Notes under the pieces: model-generated
The model's database searches: none
The model's input: the letters and a program-made list of their open reading frames with translations, nothing else
What the model was told of the DNA's origin: nothing
In this document: in pieces, positions 1 through 10,383 of the stretch
Position numbering within the stretch: the first letter of the stretch is position 1
Layout of the letters: each line of letters begins with the position of its first letter
Made by a program: the position numbers and the translations under genes
Assembly (NCBI GenBank): GCA_025201765.1
Contig: MU623429.1
Span: 1-64,000 of the forward strand
Source of the DNA: Daldinia sp. FL1419
Taxonomy: Eukaryota > Ascomycota > Sordariomycetes > Xylariales > Hypoxylaceae
Reading direction: 5' to 3'
Length of the DNA: 64,000 nt

Positions 1-1618
1 CTATAACTTGGATAATACAGTGTAAGCCCTTTTGAATTCATACGTGCCTTGCCAAGCTCAGATGTGCAAGACTTTTGGCCCGGACCTTCGTACCTGGAGG
101 TGGTTTGGCTGCTTACGTACATACATATGCATATACCTACCTAGGTACCTAGTACATGCACTAAATGGAAGTAGTAGTAGGTAAAGCTCCGACATTAGAC
201 ATGGAACATCATAACTTGAGCTTATCTCCCTAAACAACATTGAAATTATAGGTGGCAAGTATTATCCTTTTCAATATCACAGAGAGTGGTTTATGCTCTA
301 TCGTAGTTAACAAACAATGAACTATGTACATGCCATGTACAATAATGGTAGGTATATTCCATTCATTGTAGAATTGTGGGTATAAATTAGGTACCTTTCA
401 ATGAGAATGCAACACCTGGGCCAATGGAGAATCCCTGTAATCATCACCCTTCTGGACCCGCTGGTCCCTGCAACAGCGCATGTGGTTGTTTGCGTATGAT
501 TGGCTGTTGCCTTATTTTTTTTTTTCCTTTGAACCATGTGTGTGATCCAAGGTACCTAGGTACCCGGTAGCTTTTATCGTCGAGCATAAAGAAGGTACCC
601 TTTGTGGGAAAAGGTACTAGCGCATAATCCTAATTAGGACCCGGCTATCGTATGTCTTTCTACATAGTACCTAGGTATTTTCTTCCCACGCCTATCCCAG
701 CCCTTCCTCAGCGTCCATCTTACCTCTAAGGTGCTATACATAGTACCTACCTAATGCACCTACCGGCTTGCACACACCCACCCGAATCTTCTCACCCAGG
801 TCTTACCAAAGTTTACCAGTTCTACAATCTACCTACAGACTAGTACCTGCAATACCTGCAATACCCTGCGACACATGCAAATATCCCTACTCCCGTAACA
901 AATCGCAGAAAATCATATCTCGGTACAGCCACCAGAACAGCCTAGACAGCCTAGACAGCCACCTTGGGATAACTTTTCTTTCCCAAACTTTGACCTGGAA
1001 ACCTTTTATCCATCATTTAACACATCGAGTTCAACATATTGTCACCACGAATTTCAAAGCCCTTACCGAGCCTTACCGATTATTTACGCGAATCCTCGCT
1101 CTAGTTTCTCAGCCTTCGGCCCTCGCTGGCGTAGACTGTGAGTTCGCTATCTTCGGGATACGATTTCCCCCTCGTTATTCCCAATCGCCTTGGGTCTTCC
1201 CGTCCGAAAGTCTCTCCACGCACAAACCAGACACACACAGACGCACCACACCACACCACCTCACACACATAACATCTAGTCGCCCAACCGACTACCTAAA
1301 TCTTTCTATTTTTTTTTTCAACCTACTGTACGTTACTGGACACCCTCCCTTTTAGTGTCACATTGAAAACATCAATATTCTTATCCAACCGTTTCCTGTT
1401 ACTAAACTTACCTCTCGAGTAGCATCGGAGTTGGCGGTAGTTCGGTTGAAACGTCCCGCTTCTTAACATTTTGTCCATTGCGTTCGACAATATTCTATCC
1501 CTCGCCTTGTCTCCGGCATTACTACCCGACAAGTAAATCCTAACGAGCAGACGAACCCGTTCCTGAATTTCTTACCTTACCAACATCCCAGCCCGATTTC
1601 GATTTCGATCTCGCCAAC
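1..1618. other. Intergenic / 5' leader, no gene recognised
   Basis: I see no supportable coding region here. The stretch carries several copies of the palindromic intergenic word TAGGTACCTA and its variants (about 138-155, 551-566, 666-680, 741-754). From about 770 onward it becomes pyrimidine- and CA-rich (CACACC-type runs near 1225-1275, a T run near 1310), as is usual for a fungal promoter and 5' UTR. It probably serves the gene that starts at 1619. Confidence 0.5.
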
Positions 1619-2605
1619 ATGAAGGGCCGTCCAGTCGACCAACTCGTTTTCGAGTTCATGTTCCCTAAACCCCGAAACAGCGATCCCCAGAATTTTCATA
1701 CTCTCCTTCACCGTAACCTCATCCCGGAGGTCCGTCAGGAAGTTCATTCCTTCTATGGACACCTTGACACCCAAGAAGCCAAGTATCCTGGCCTAGACTA
1801 CACTAATCGTATTCACCGCATACGACTGAGCCGCTGGCAATGGCATCGTCGTCTATTTCGGGCGTTTGACACTCTACGCCTGACCAACTCCGAAATAGCA
1901 AATCTGACGAAATGGGAAGGCACAAAATGGGCGAAGGAGCGCTTTGAGCGTGATTCCGGAATTGTCATCAGAGATACCGCGTTTGATGATATCCCGGAGT
2001 GGGTCGAGCCCGAAGATAGGCCGCAAACAGCACGCGCGACCCAGACTGAGACCTCGCAGCGGGCTTCAACAACGCCAGATGAAGAGATGAACGGCGAGCA
2101 GGGCGAGGAAGAAGAAGAGGAGGAGGAGGAGGACAGTGACGGCGAATTAACCAGCGTCGGAATCCCTCTGAATGAGCAACTCCGCGAAAGAGCGGCGGCA
2201 CGCCATGAGACGGGTGATACCTCACTACCCTTAGATGAGGAATGGGAGCAGTGGTTGAAGAATGCAATCGAGACTGGTGAATTTCCCTTTCTCACAGATC
2301 AAATCGTACGGGATACCAACATAGCTCTAATCCCGCAGGCACTCTTCCCGGCCGGTATGCTTAGCGCAGCACGAGCTGGCCGCTGGCAAGAAATCCCAGA
2401 CTTCTTCCATCCGGCTCTCCGATACGCCTTGGAGAATGAAGCACCGAATCGGGATAACGCCTCATTTTGGAGTGAACGTTCCCCTGGACGCACCTTGCAA
2501 AGCTACCTCTCCGGGAATAGGAGAAACTTACGCCGCAATTTTTCAGATCTACGACTCCCGGTTAGCGAGGTCACTGCCGCCACCTCGGAGGTTCGTCTGC
2601 AGTGA
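1619..2605 (+). CDS. Conserved-looking acidic protein of unknown function, 328 aa
   Basis: This is a single-exon frame with ATG in a good context (CCAACATGA) and a TGA stop at 2603-2605. I do not recognise the family. The N-terminal 130 residues look folded: they are rich in aromatic and basic residues, with WQWHRRLFRAFDTL and WEGTKWAKERFERD suggesting amphipathic helices. A Glu/Asp run of about 12 residues (near residues 160-174) divides this from a C-terminal part with RYALENE and FWSERSPG segments. No signal peptide or membrane segment is visible. The acidic tract suggests a nuclear or nucleic-acid-related role, but that is inference only. Reverse-strand frames over this region are shadows of the acidic repeat. 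Confidence 0.75.
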   Translation: MKGRPVDQLVFEFMFPKPRNSDPQNFHTLLHRNLIPEVRQEVHSFYGHLDTQEAKYPGLDYTNRIHRIRLSRWQWHRRLFRAFDTLRLTNSEIANLTKWEGTKWAKERFERDSGIVIRDTAFDDIPEWVEPEDRPQTARATQTETSQRASTTPDEEMNGEQGEEEEEEEEEDSDGELTSVGIPLNEQLRERAAARHETGDTSLPLDEEWEQWLKNAIETGEFPFLTDQIVRDTNIALIPQALFPAGMLSAARAGRWQEIPDFFHPALRYALENEAPNRDNASFWSERSPGRTLQSYLSGNRRNLRRNFSDLRLPVSEVTAATSEVRLQ

Positions 2606-4175
2606 ACCGCTCAGTCGGGTACCCAGACCTACGTTACTCTTCCTTAAGAAGAAGTGGGCCTTGGAACAGTAGCATCGGTGGTCGAGGTGGTGGTGGTGGA
2701 AAGAAGTACAAAATTATGCGATACCCTTCAACTAGATTCTTTCAACTTCTAATGTGTCCTTATTACGTGGGACACTAGCTATTTTGATGCTGCATGCGGT
2801 GCTTGTTCGACGGCCTAGATGGTCATTGCTTGTTATGGGGGGGGGGCGAGTTGATCAGATGCATACATACCAAGCAACAGAGACAAATTTTTTTTATTTT
2901 TTTTTACAGCATATTGATGAGATTTGGCGATTACCTGTTGCTGAATGGCAAGAGAAATGCTTGTGGACAAGGAGGGGATGGCTCCATAAATTGCTTACCG
3001 ACTGAGCGACGAACATTAGCCACCTTCCACGGCAAAATCCCAGAGATCCAGAGGTCTATAAATCGAGTCACGAGCGAAATTCTATCGGTACTCCACCCTG
3101 AGCATTTCCAGCAAATCAACTGGTGGTTTCGAGTGCCAGTGGTCTTTTTAGCAGCCTATTTGCGAGCTCAACAGTCAAACAGCGGCAGACGTCTGAGGGC
3201 CTAATCTAATCGCAACTAGAAGTATCATCATAGGCAACGGCATTCTAGTTTTTAACCTCAGACATCGCCGATAGCCATTCCGAGGCATCCACGCGTCAAT
3301 CAATAGGTACCTAATGGCCGGTCTCATCGATCCGAGGAGCAGCGACAAATAGGGGGAGGCAAGCAGAAAACAAACAGGTGTTTGTTGGTTCTTCGCTTTA
3401 TATACAGGGCGGTTCATAAGGGGGAGCTAGGGGGACGGAGTTGCGGATTTGCATTCAAACAAGGAGCCTCGCTTGCACAGACGTTGATTTGGTTCTTTGA
3501 TTGCTTTGTTTTTGTTGTTGTTTTTTTTGTTTTTTTTTTTGCTTTTGTGGTGGGGGGTTGTTTTTTCGTCGTGCTGACAAGCATGCAAGGATGACCTATA
3601 GCCTGTGGTTTGGTTTGGTCCTTGCTAAAGATGGGTTGGTTCTACACTTGATTCCTATCATCCATCTATACATATACCGTGGTCGAGGTCAAGTAGTTTG
3701 CCCCGCGGATATCTGCTTATAGGTAGCTGAGCTAAAAAGAAAACCATTCCAACTCTTAAGGGGATTATATCTCGTCTCGTGATTATAACTTACTGTTTTA
3801 TTTAGTTTACGTATGCGTAGCGTTAAGGGGCGTATACAAGTTGCCGTAGATTGTCGCGAGATGTGGTGGTGCCTATACTACAAGGCATTATTCTGAGCTA
3901 TACATCGAGCCACATATACGCGCGCTAGAAAAGAGGAATACAGAAAAGCGCCATCTGATAGAAGCTTCATTTCTGACTATGTAGCTATGGTTTTCACGCA
4001 TCGCAGCCATCCCGTAGCGTTCCGTCTAAGACCAATATAGCACATCATCCTCAACAGTCCAATTCGATCTGCCAAGCGGCGGCCATATCCCACCCCTTCC
4101 CTCGTCCTCTCACGTTCCTGTTACAAGCATCATGCACCTTTATGTCAATTCACCTTGGGTTGGTACCTCACTCAT
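2606..4175. other. Intergenic, 3' regions of convergent genes
   Basis: The stretch lies between the convergent gene ends at 2605 (+) and 4176 (-). It holds a G run at about 2838-2846, T-rich tracts at 2889-2906 and 3520-3560, and one TAGGTACCTA-like word at 3305. Frames in this stretch look random, and I see no gene. Confidence 0.4.
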
Positions 4176-5220
4176 CTATCCACCCTCGTAGACCATAAAA
4201 CCGTAGATATCATAAACCTTCCAAAGAGTCTCCAATATCCCACCCCCCGCCAAGGGCCTACGACCAACGAGATGTGAAACAACGGGAAAAGAGGTATGCG
4301 CTAACCGGCAACTTACTTCGCTCACAATCTTACGCAGGTTTGGGGGAAGCTTTAGATGCATTTCTGGATGCGACCCCGGGTGTGACTCCGGGTGTGGCTT
4401 CGAGGCTATCCTTATCTCCTTTGATACTGGGACGAATCTCAGCTCGTAGGATCCACAGAAGGCATCCAATAGTGTGGGCAATCTTCCGATGCACATCCCG
4501 CAGGGCTGTATCGCGTAACTTGGGAGTAAGATCGGGTGAGGCCCTTATGGTCGTAAATTGTGCCAACTCCTTTCCCAACCTCGGAGCATGATAACGTGTC
4601 AAATTATATAGCCTCTCCGGTGAGAAAAGAGGGATAATCTCCCGGATTTTCCTACTTTTGCCGAGTATCTCGGCAGATAACTGTGGATAACGGGCTTGCA
4701 ATGTGTGTGCATGACGTTCCGCCTTATGAACGACTGCTAGATCCGGGATTCCATAGGCGGTGGCAACGGTACCGGCCCGAGGGGTATTATTGCCAACGGT
4801 AACAGCATCGTCTTTACAAGCACCAGCACCGACCCCAAAACTACCGCTAACGATGGCACTACGCTCAGAGTCACCGTCACTGTTAATGGCGACATAGTCA
4901 GAGTCGCTATCGTTGTCAATGACATTAGTCCTAGAGATGCCATTGGCAATAGCAACACCATCAACCCTAGGGGGGCTGTCAATGATAATGGCATTATCCC
5001 TAGAGGTACCACTGGCAATGATAGCAGCGTCGATTTTAGGAGTTTCATTAAACTTCGCATATGATTCCTTCCTAGGGCGCCCTCTTTTTCTCTTGGTAAT
5101 GGTGTGTCTGGGTGGCACGCCCTCATCCAAAAATTCGGGGTCAACAATCAAATCTTCATTCTTCTGGGCTCTAATCTGCGCTTGAACGCACTGCAGATGA
5201 TCCGTGAACGATCTTTCCAT
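4176..5220 (-). CDS. AT-hook protein encoded directly behind GCN5, 322 aa
   Basis: Two exons fit: 5220-4334 and 4257-4176, with an intron at 4333-4258 (donor GTAAGA, acceptor CGTAG). The phase joins correctly, giving a C-terminus ending YDIYGFMVYEGG. Seen: an N-terminal helix (MERSFTDHLQCVQAQIR), a basic AT-hook core KRGRPRK near residue 45, about 100 residues of low-complexity Ala/Ser/Asp-rich imperfect repeats, then a helical basic region (residues about 170-290). AT hooks bind the minor groove of AT-rich DNA, so a nuclear DNA-binding role is inferred; I do not recognise the family. The ATG lies 9 nt after the GCN5 TAG stop and in the same frame. It may therefore be a second cistron, a readthrough extension of GCN5, or a gene with its own promoter inside GCN5. 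Over 300 open codons argues against chance. Confidence 0.6.
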
Positions 5221-5229
5221 CTCACTAAC

Positions 5230-6649
5230 CTATGGTTCGAGGTGAGACCACTCGGGAATGGCTTTGATTTGTGCCCACATGAACTTTTCAAGCTTGTTGG
5301 CAGATTTAGCATACGGTGTCGACTCATTGTTGTACTTGCGGCAGTTATCAAAGATAAGCTTGGCATCTTTGATGAATTCTTCAGGTGTACTGTACTGGTC
5401 TGCTTCCAGCTTAGTCTCCATAGTACTGAGATCCATCGGTTCCTTGATCACGTCGTAATAGTCTGCAACGTCGTCCTTGTTGACAGGGTTTAAGAACGGC
5501 CAGGCTGACTGGTGGTTCTGCAAATCATTGAGTAGATGGAGGAGCTGGTTGTAATTGGGGCCGTGACGTGGTTGGCGTGCCAGCTCGTCCATATCAGGGG
5601 ACCAACCCGAGACTCGAATTGCCTCGATCGAAAGAGGGTCGATAGGGCTAACACCATTCTTCCATTGTTTAGGTGGCTGATGAATGATGTGAGATTTAGA
5701 GAATGCGCGAATTTTAGCTAAAACGCATTCTTTCTGCTTGAGGAGCATGCGGCCCATCTCAAGATATCGAACGCGCGGAAGCATAGAGCATTGCATGATT
5801 GTCCCGCCCTCGTAGTCCTTAATGTAGCCCATCCACACGGATCTCGGAAGGGTGATTTCCTTGGTAAATCCTTGCTTCTTAAAATAACCTATGGCATAAT
5901 TGTCTGCATAGGTAAGGAAGTGCATGACATCACTGGTCGCCTTGACGTAGTCTTTCAGATGTGACATAAGATGAGCACCGTAACCCTTGACCTGCTGGTC
6001 GCTGCTGATGGCACAGAAGACGATTTCAGCGAATTGGCGACCTTTAAAAGGTCGATACGTGATTCCACCAACAACCTCCAAGGGCTTTTTGACGATAGCA
6101 ATAGACAGATGGGTTCGATCGTAGACAAGGCGCGCAATGTAGTCCTTAGGCATTTTGGGCAGCTGCTTCTGAAATATGCATTTCAAACCAGTAAGGATTA
6201 TAAGGGATTCGCGTTCGTTATCGTTGTTTACTACACGGAATTCGATTTCGCCATTTCGCTCTTCGATCACGGCGGGCTAAGGCATATTATTAGCCATCTG
6301 TACTTTCTACATATACGCATAGTCACGGAAACCCCATAAGAGGATGAAAGAAATGCCCATGTCAATACAGCCTGCCTCTTAGGAAGTAAACAATCGGGTG
6401 CGACAACATGCTCGGCGGTACGGCGCGGGGACATGTATAAAATAAATATTTACCTTCTCAGGGAATGGGATTGGCTTAATCGCTGCCTTCCTCTCCGGTT
6501 CTGTCGAGTCGTCATGTTTCGCCCGCTTGGCAGCGATTGGCGAGGTCGGCTCGTCGCTAGCCTTACGCTTAGCATCTATCGCGAGCGTCGGATTAGAAAC
6601 AAAAGCACATGCATCGACGATAAATAAACTTACGCTCTTCCTTAACCAT
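5230..6649 (-). CDS. GCN5: Histone acetyltransferase GCN5 (SAGA/ADA), 394 aa
   Basis: Catalytic subunit that acetylates lysines on histone H3 in the SAGA and ADA coactivator complexes. Three exons: 6649-6634, 6575-6454 and 6276-5230, with introns of 58 and 177 nt and GTAAGT/GTAAAT donors. The joined start reads MVKEEHAKRKASDEP, and the third exon opens with PAVIEERNGEIEFRVVNND, the classic GCN5 entry. A GNAT acetyltransferase domain follows, with the acetyl-CoA loop QVKGYGAHLM and the catalytic-region Glu in FAEIVFCAIS. A bromodomain occupies the last 110 residues (WPFLNPVNKDDVADYYDVIKEPMDL, then NCRKYNNESTPY). The protein ends IPEWSHLEP, like its relatives, so the TAG at 5232-5230 is the expected stop. 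The short, basic, poorly conserved N-terminus is normal for the fungal protein. It shares an upstream region with the divergent OST5 gene. Confidence 0.95.
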
Positions 6650-7322
6650 CGTAGCTGCGGTGGTAGAGAACTCGGATATGATATGATGTTGTAGAAGTGC
6701 AAGTATGTAATGCGCGCGCGCGAGTCGCACTTCGAGGCTTAGTTTGTAGTTAGGAAGAATATGGGGAAGTATCCGCAAGAGGCAGAAGTGGAATAAATGT
6801 GGAATCGGCACTAAAAAGAGTACGTGGGGCTGAAGGAGGGAAGATCCCGATGCGTCCTAGGTAGGTAGGCAGGTAGGTACCTAGGTAGGTATTAAAGTAT
6901 TCTAATTGGCTATTGATTAGAGAAATAGAGAAAGAATGAACTGGGGAGCTGTAAGGATAATTACATAGAACTAAACTGAAAATGGACAGGCCACCTGTTT
7001 GTTGCAATATAATGGATCTGTAGCTCTTGCCTCCATCCAATAGGAATTCAATAGCAAGAACAACTGGAAGGGAAGCTTTACTAATTAACTTGCGACTTGC
7101 GACTTGCGACTTGCGTCTTGCGTCTTGCGTCTTGCTACTACAAATCCAAATATCGTGAATTTTCAACCGCACGCCACAAATCCGTATTAAGGCATGACGC
7201 CGTAAAACGATCATAATCATTCGTTTGCGGCCGTCTACACTCAGAAACACCTATTATCAGCCAGTTCAAACCCGCATTGCCTCCCGGGAAAATACCTACA
7301 GAGCCTCGTCATCGCCCTCCTC
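6650..7322. promoter_or_regulatory. Divergent promoter region between GCN5 and OST5
   Basis: This 673-nt stretch separates the starts of GCN5 (-) and OST5 (+). It must contain both promoters. It contains a cluster of TAGGTAGG and TAGGTACCTAGGTAGG words at 6858-6892, an alternating GCGCGCGCGCG run at about 6711-6721, and a 7-nt tandem repeat at 7088-7135. No canonical TATA box was seen near either start. Frames in this stretch are not convincing as genes. Confidence 0.5.
7088..7135. repeat. Heptanucleotide tandem repeat (ACTTGCG/TCTTGCG)n
   Basis: Seven consecutive heptamers: four ACTTGCG units followed by three TCTTGCG units (the last partial). It lies in the GCN5/OST5 divergent promoter. 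The block switch from A- to T-type units shows expansion after a point change. Confidence 0.9.
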
Positions 7323-7676
7323 ATGGATTCTTCACTGCATGAGATCTGGCAAACTGCACCAGGCAGTCCGTTTCTTCCCACCGTCGGAAAGGGTAGTCAA
7401 TTTCTAGTCGGATTCGTTCTTCTGCTTCTAGGTCTTTCTCTAACCGGCGCATTTGCATTGAGTGAATATCAAACTTATCCGTTGGATTTTACGAATGGCT
7501 AATTTATTCCTCCAGACCGGTCTCTCGTTAACCTTCCCCTCTACGGAGTCCCAGCTTCGCTAGCCGTTGCGTACGTCCCTCCCCATAATTCGGATCGCCG
7601 TATAGTTCTAGTGTCCTAACGCCTTTATAGATACGGTACGGTATATATGTTCTGTGCGGTCGGAGTTTACGTCTAA
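7323..7676 (+). CDS. OST5: Oligosaccharyltransferase subunit OST5, 79 aa
   Basis: Small ER membrane subunit of the oligosaccharyltransferase that moves the preassembled glycan from dolichol to Asn of nascent proteins. The gene is too short and split for single-frame detection. Exons: 7323-7461, 7516-7570 and 7631-7676. Introns of 54 and 60 nt have donors GTGAAT and GTACGT, branch sites GCTAAT and CCTAAC, and acceptors CCAG and ATAG. The joined protein begins MDSSLHEIWQTAPGSPF. It has a first membrane segment (FLVGFVLLLLGLSLTGAFAL), the short loop NRSLVNLPLYGVP, a second segment (ASLAVAYGTVYMFCAV), and ends GVYV. The last residues match the GVYV ending of yeast Ost5 as I remember it, and two membrane segments in about 80 residues fit the family. 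Confidence 0.85.
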
Positions 7677-7906
7677 AAGATACCCCGAGAAAGACACCTT
7701 AGGCCCTTAAGAGCACCAGTCTGTAAAATAGATGAATTGAGGTTTACGAAAGTATTCTTTGAGTTGCAAGCGTATTGCATAAACGTGATCAGCAACTATT
7801 AGCAAAATTTCCGTCATCTTCTGGGATAATACTAGAAAAAAAAGGAAGAAAAGAAATAGAAAAAAAAAAAAAAAAAGCTCTAGGCTAAAGACGAATATTC
7901 TTCAAT

Positions 7907-8925
7907 ATGGCCTCGCCCGCTGGATCTGTTCCCCCGGAACTGCCACTGTTTCGAGCAGTGGCAAGTTCTACGAGACAAATATATCAACTATTAAAATGTA
8001 TCAGCTTTACGGCCAAGGTGCAGGTGGAAATAACCCATGATGGCATTCGCTTTGCTGCAGACCATTCACGCGTGATGCAAGGTAAGCGACCAATGTCGCA
8101 TTTATCGAAAGCGGTCTAACAATATCTCTAGGCGTGGCATTTCTAGACAAAAGTCTTTTTACATCTTATACGTGTAACTTTCCAGATGATCCCGACCATG
8201 TACCAAAGTTCCAGTTGAATCTAGCCGCTCTGTTAGAAGCCTTGCAAATCTTCGGAGCTACCGACGTAGCAGCTCGAGCAGCTAAGGCGGAATCGGAAGC
8301 TTATCGCAGCAATCTACGTAACTACCGACCGGACGCCTTCAACCACCAAGCTCTAGGCATGCCAGGAACATGTTGTATCATGTACGAAGAAGACGGATCC
8401 CCGCTGAGCATCATTCTAGAGGAGACCGGAGTGAAAACTCAGTGTAATATGACCACATATACCCCTGAATCACACGACGATATCCCTTTTGATCGTAATG
8501 ATCTATCTTTCAAGATCATCATGCAAGCCCGGTGGCTCCTCGATGCTCTTTCCGAGTTAGCCCCGATGGCTCCGATACGCATCACCATTGCTGCCTCGCC
8601 CAACGCCCCCTATCTAAGCTTATCGAGCGGCGGAGGTCTCGGAAGCGCCAGTGTTGACTTTTCAGGTGGCCGTGACCTCCTCGAGACCTTTTCCGTGCAC
8701 GACCGTTGGGTACAAAGTTTCAAATTCGACTTCGTCAAATCCGCTAGTGAGGCCATGCGCATAGCAAACAAAGTCAGTTTCCGCGGAGACGGTCAAGGCG
8801 TCCTTAGTTTGCAGTTTATGGTTGAGGTCGAGGGAGGTGCTGTTAGCTTTCTTGACTTTCGATTCGTTCCTTATGTTACTCAGGAAGACGAGGACACTAC
8901 GAGCGAAGATGAAGATAACCAATAG
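7907..8925 (+). CDS. RAD1: Rad1-family subunit of the 9-1-1 checkpoint clamp, 322 aa
   Basis: Rad1 (Rad17 in budding yeast) forms a PCNA-like ring with Rad9 and Hus1 that is loaded at damaged DNA and activates checkpoint kinases. Exons: 7907-8081 and 8132-8925. The 50-nt intron has donor GTAAGC, branch TCTAAC and acceptor CTAG; its removal gives VMQGVAFLDKSLF in frame. Family features seen: an opening strand-helix (LPLFRAVASSTRQIYQLLKCISFTAKVQVEIT), ITHDGIRFAADHSRVMQ as the first clamp domain's characteristic segment, LAALLEALQIFG, and a C-terminal FLDFRFVPY strand followed by an acidic tail (EDEDTTSEDEDN). The length is typical for fungal members. An A-rich tract at 7860-7877 lies just upstream. 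Confidence 0.9.
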
Positions 8926-10383
8926 CTTACATCTTATAGAACATCCACCGCTCCTATGTAGTTTCAAGTATTATAGTTGCCTATGATAGATAGCCCAACT
9001 CATCCGGTCGTTGTAATTTTCACATGCGCCTCTCCTTGATATACGATGTGGTACGCTTCTTTTTCAACACAAAACGAGCACGGTCCCAGGGTGCACATAT
9101 CTTTATCCAGGGCCTGCCCATACGGAGCTCGGGAAGGTCTATTATTACGTCTAGCGACGAGTAATAGCGGTCTAATCGCTGTTTCAAATCGCGCCCACGG
9201 ACTCTCGCCATAAACCGCGGGTTTATCCTAGTTATAATATGGATATTTGGCTATATACCTAGGTACTTAGATATGTACTTAGATGCTTACGACGCGGTTT
9301 TCCTCTGTTGAAACATTGCGTATACGGGCATGATCGTTGTTCTTCCAAGCAGTCGTCCGCGGAGCGAAGATGCATAGGCTATACATACCTACCTAGGTAA
9401 GTCTATGGGTTGGAATACGAATAATCTTTAATATATAGCTGCTTTTGGTTACGTATATGAAACGCTCAATGCAAATCAAATTAACATTATCTTCCATCAG
9501 AAGATAGCTTCTTACTGTGGGCTCACCAGTGTCCCCATATCTTGTAGTGCTGTCGTAATCAAATCGCGTCAAATCGCGTTGCTCGGGGACACGATCGAAT
9601 ATTTGTTGTATAGAAGTTACGGCCCCATAGACACATATTTCGTTTCCTTCTAGTTCGAAAGGATACATGCTATTGGAAGAGTACCTAGTGTATAGACGTG
9701 TCATATAGTAATAGTACATAGCTCTCGTATCATATTTCGTCAGCAGCCAATAGTGATTAGAGGTGACACAAGCTAATAGTCCAGGGGCAACTCTATAGAC
9801 CTTCCATTCTATCAAACAACAATCTCGCAACGCGTTGTGACGCCTCACGTCGGATCATCAGGTTCTACTCTACCACGTAACCATATACTATCCAAGGGAT
9901 AATTCATACACGTCTTGCCCGGTAACTTTGAGAAACGAATAAGAAGTCTACGAATATATGTTCATATGGCCGTTGACATCTAAGAAATAAGGTTGAGGCA
10001 GGGGATCGGTTCAGTCCTCAGAACCATGAATAGTGTTTCAACTAGTAAACCTTCCCCATTCTAGCAGGATCGTTCAAGTCAGGAGGAGCTCTATTAACGA
10101 CTGGAAACGACGGGTCGATTGTCTATAAAACTAGGCAGCCATTCCCCGACTGTTTCCATGTAAAAGTATCACATCTCAACATATTCCCTTTGATATACTT
10201 TCAACATTCTTCAACTTATTTCCTATCTCTTCCCATCTCATCATCATCATCGTCATCACCACCACCGTAACCGCCACCATCATAACCGCCACCACATTCT
10301 ATAACCCCTATACGAAACGCCATTTTTATCTTATTCGAAGAGTAGAGGTCTTATTTCATAAAAGAATATCCACTTGAATCACG
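8926..10383. other. Intergenic region
   Basis: No gene recognised. TAGGTACCTA variants occur at about 9257-9270 and 9386-9400. A reverse-strand frame near 9393-9848 is open for about 150 codons but shows no recognisable domain, so I do not call it. The last 270 nt look like a promoter and 5' leader: a TATAAAA at 10124-10130, then CT- and CAACATT-rich sequence and an ATCATCATC / CACCACC repeat at 10229-10292. Confidence 0.4.
10124..10130 (+). promoter_or_regulatory. TATA box (TATAAAA)
   Basis: The sequence TATAAAA is followed at a fitting distance by pyrimidine-rich, CAACATTC-like sequence typical of fungal transcription starts (about 10160-10215). The next ATG, 254 nt downstream, opens the small basic ORF at 10384. 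Confidence 0.4.

Noticed and set aside
768..1355. 195-codon forward frame upstream of the first gene
   Set aside because: It begins at a TTG, not ATG, is rich in CA/CT repeats, and lies where the next gene's leader is expected.
1813..2295. Long reverse frame opposite the acidic protein
   Set aside because: Its Ser-rich run is the antisense reading of the Glu-rich tract of the forward gene.
9393..9848. 151-codon reverse frame
   Set aside because: No recognisable domain, unusual Tyr/Arg-rich composition and no promoter-like or splice signals around it.
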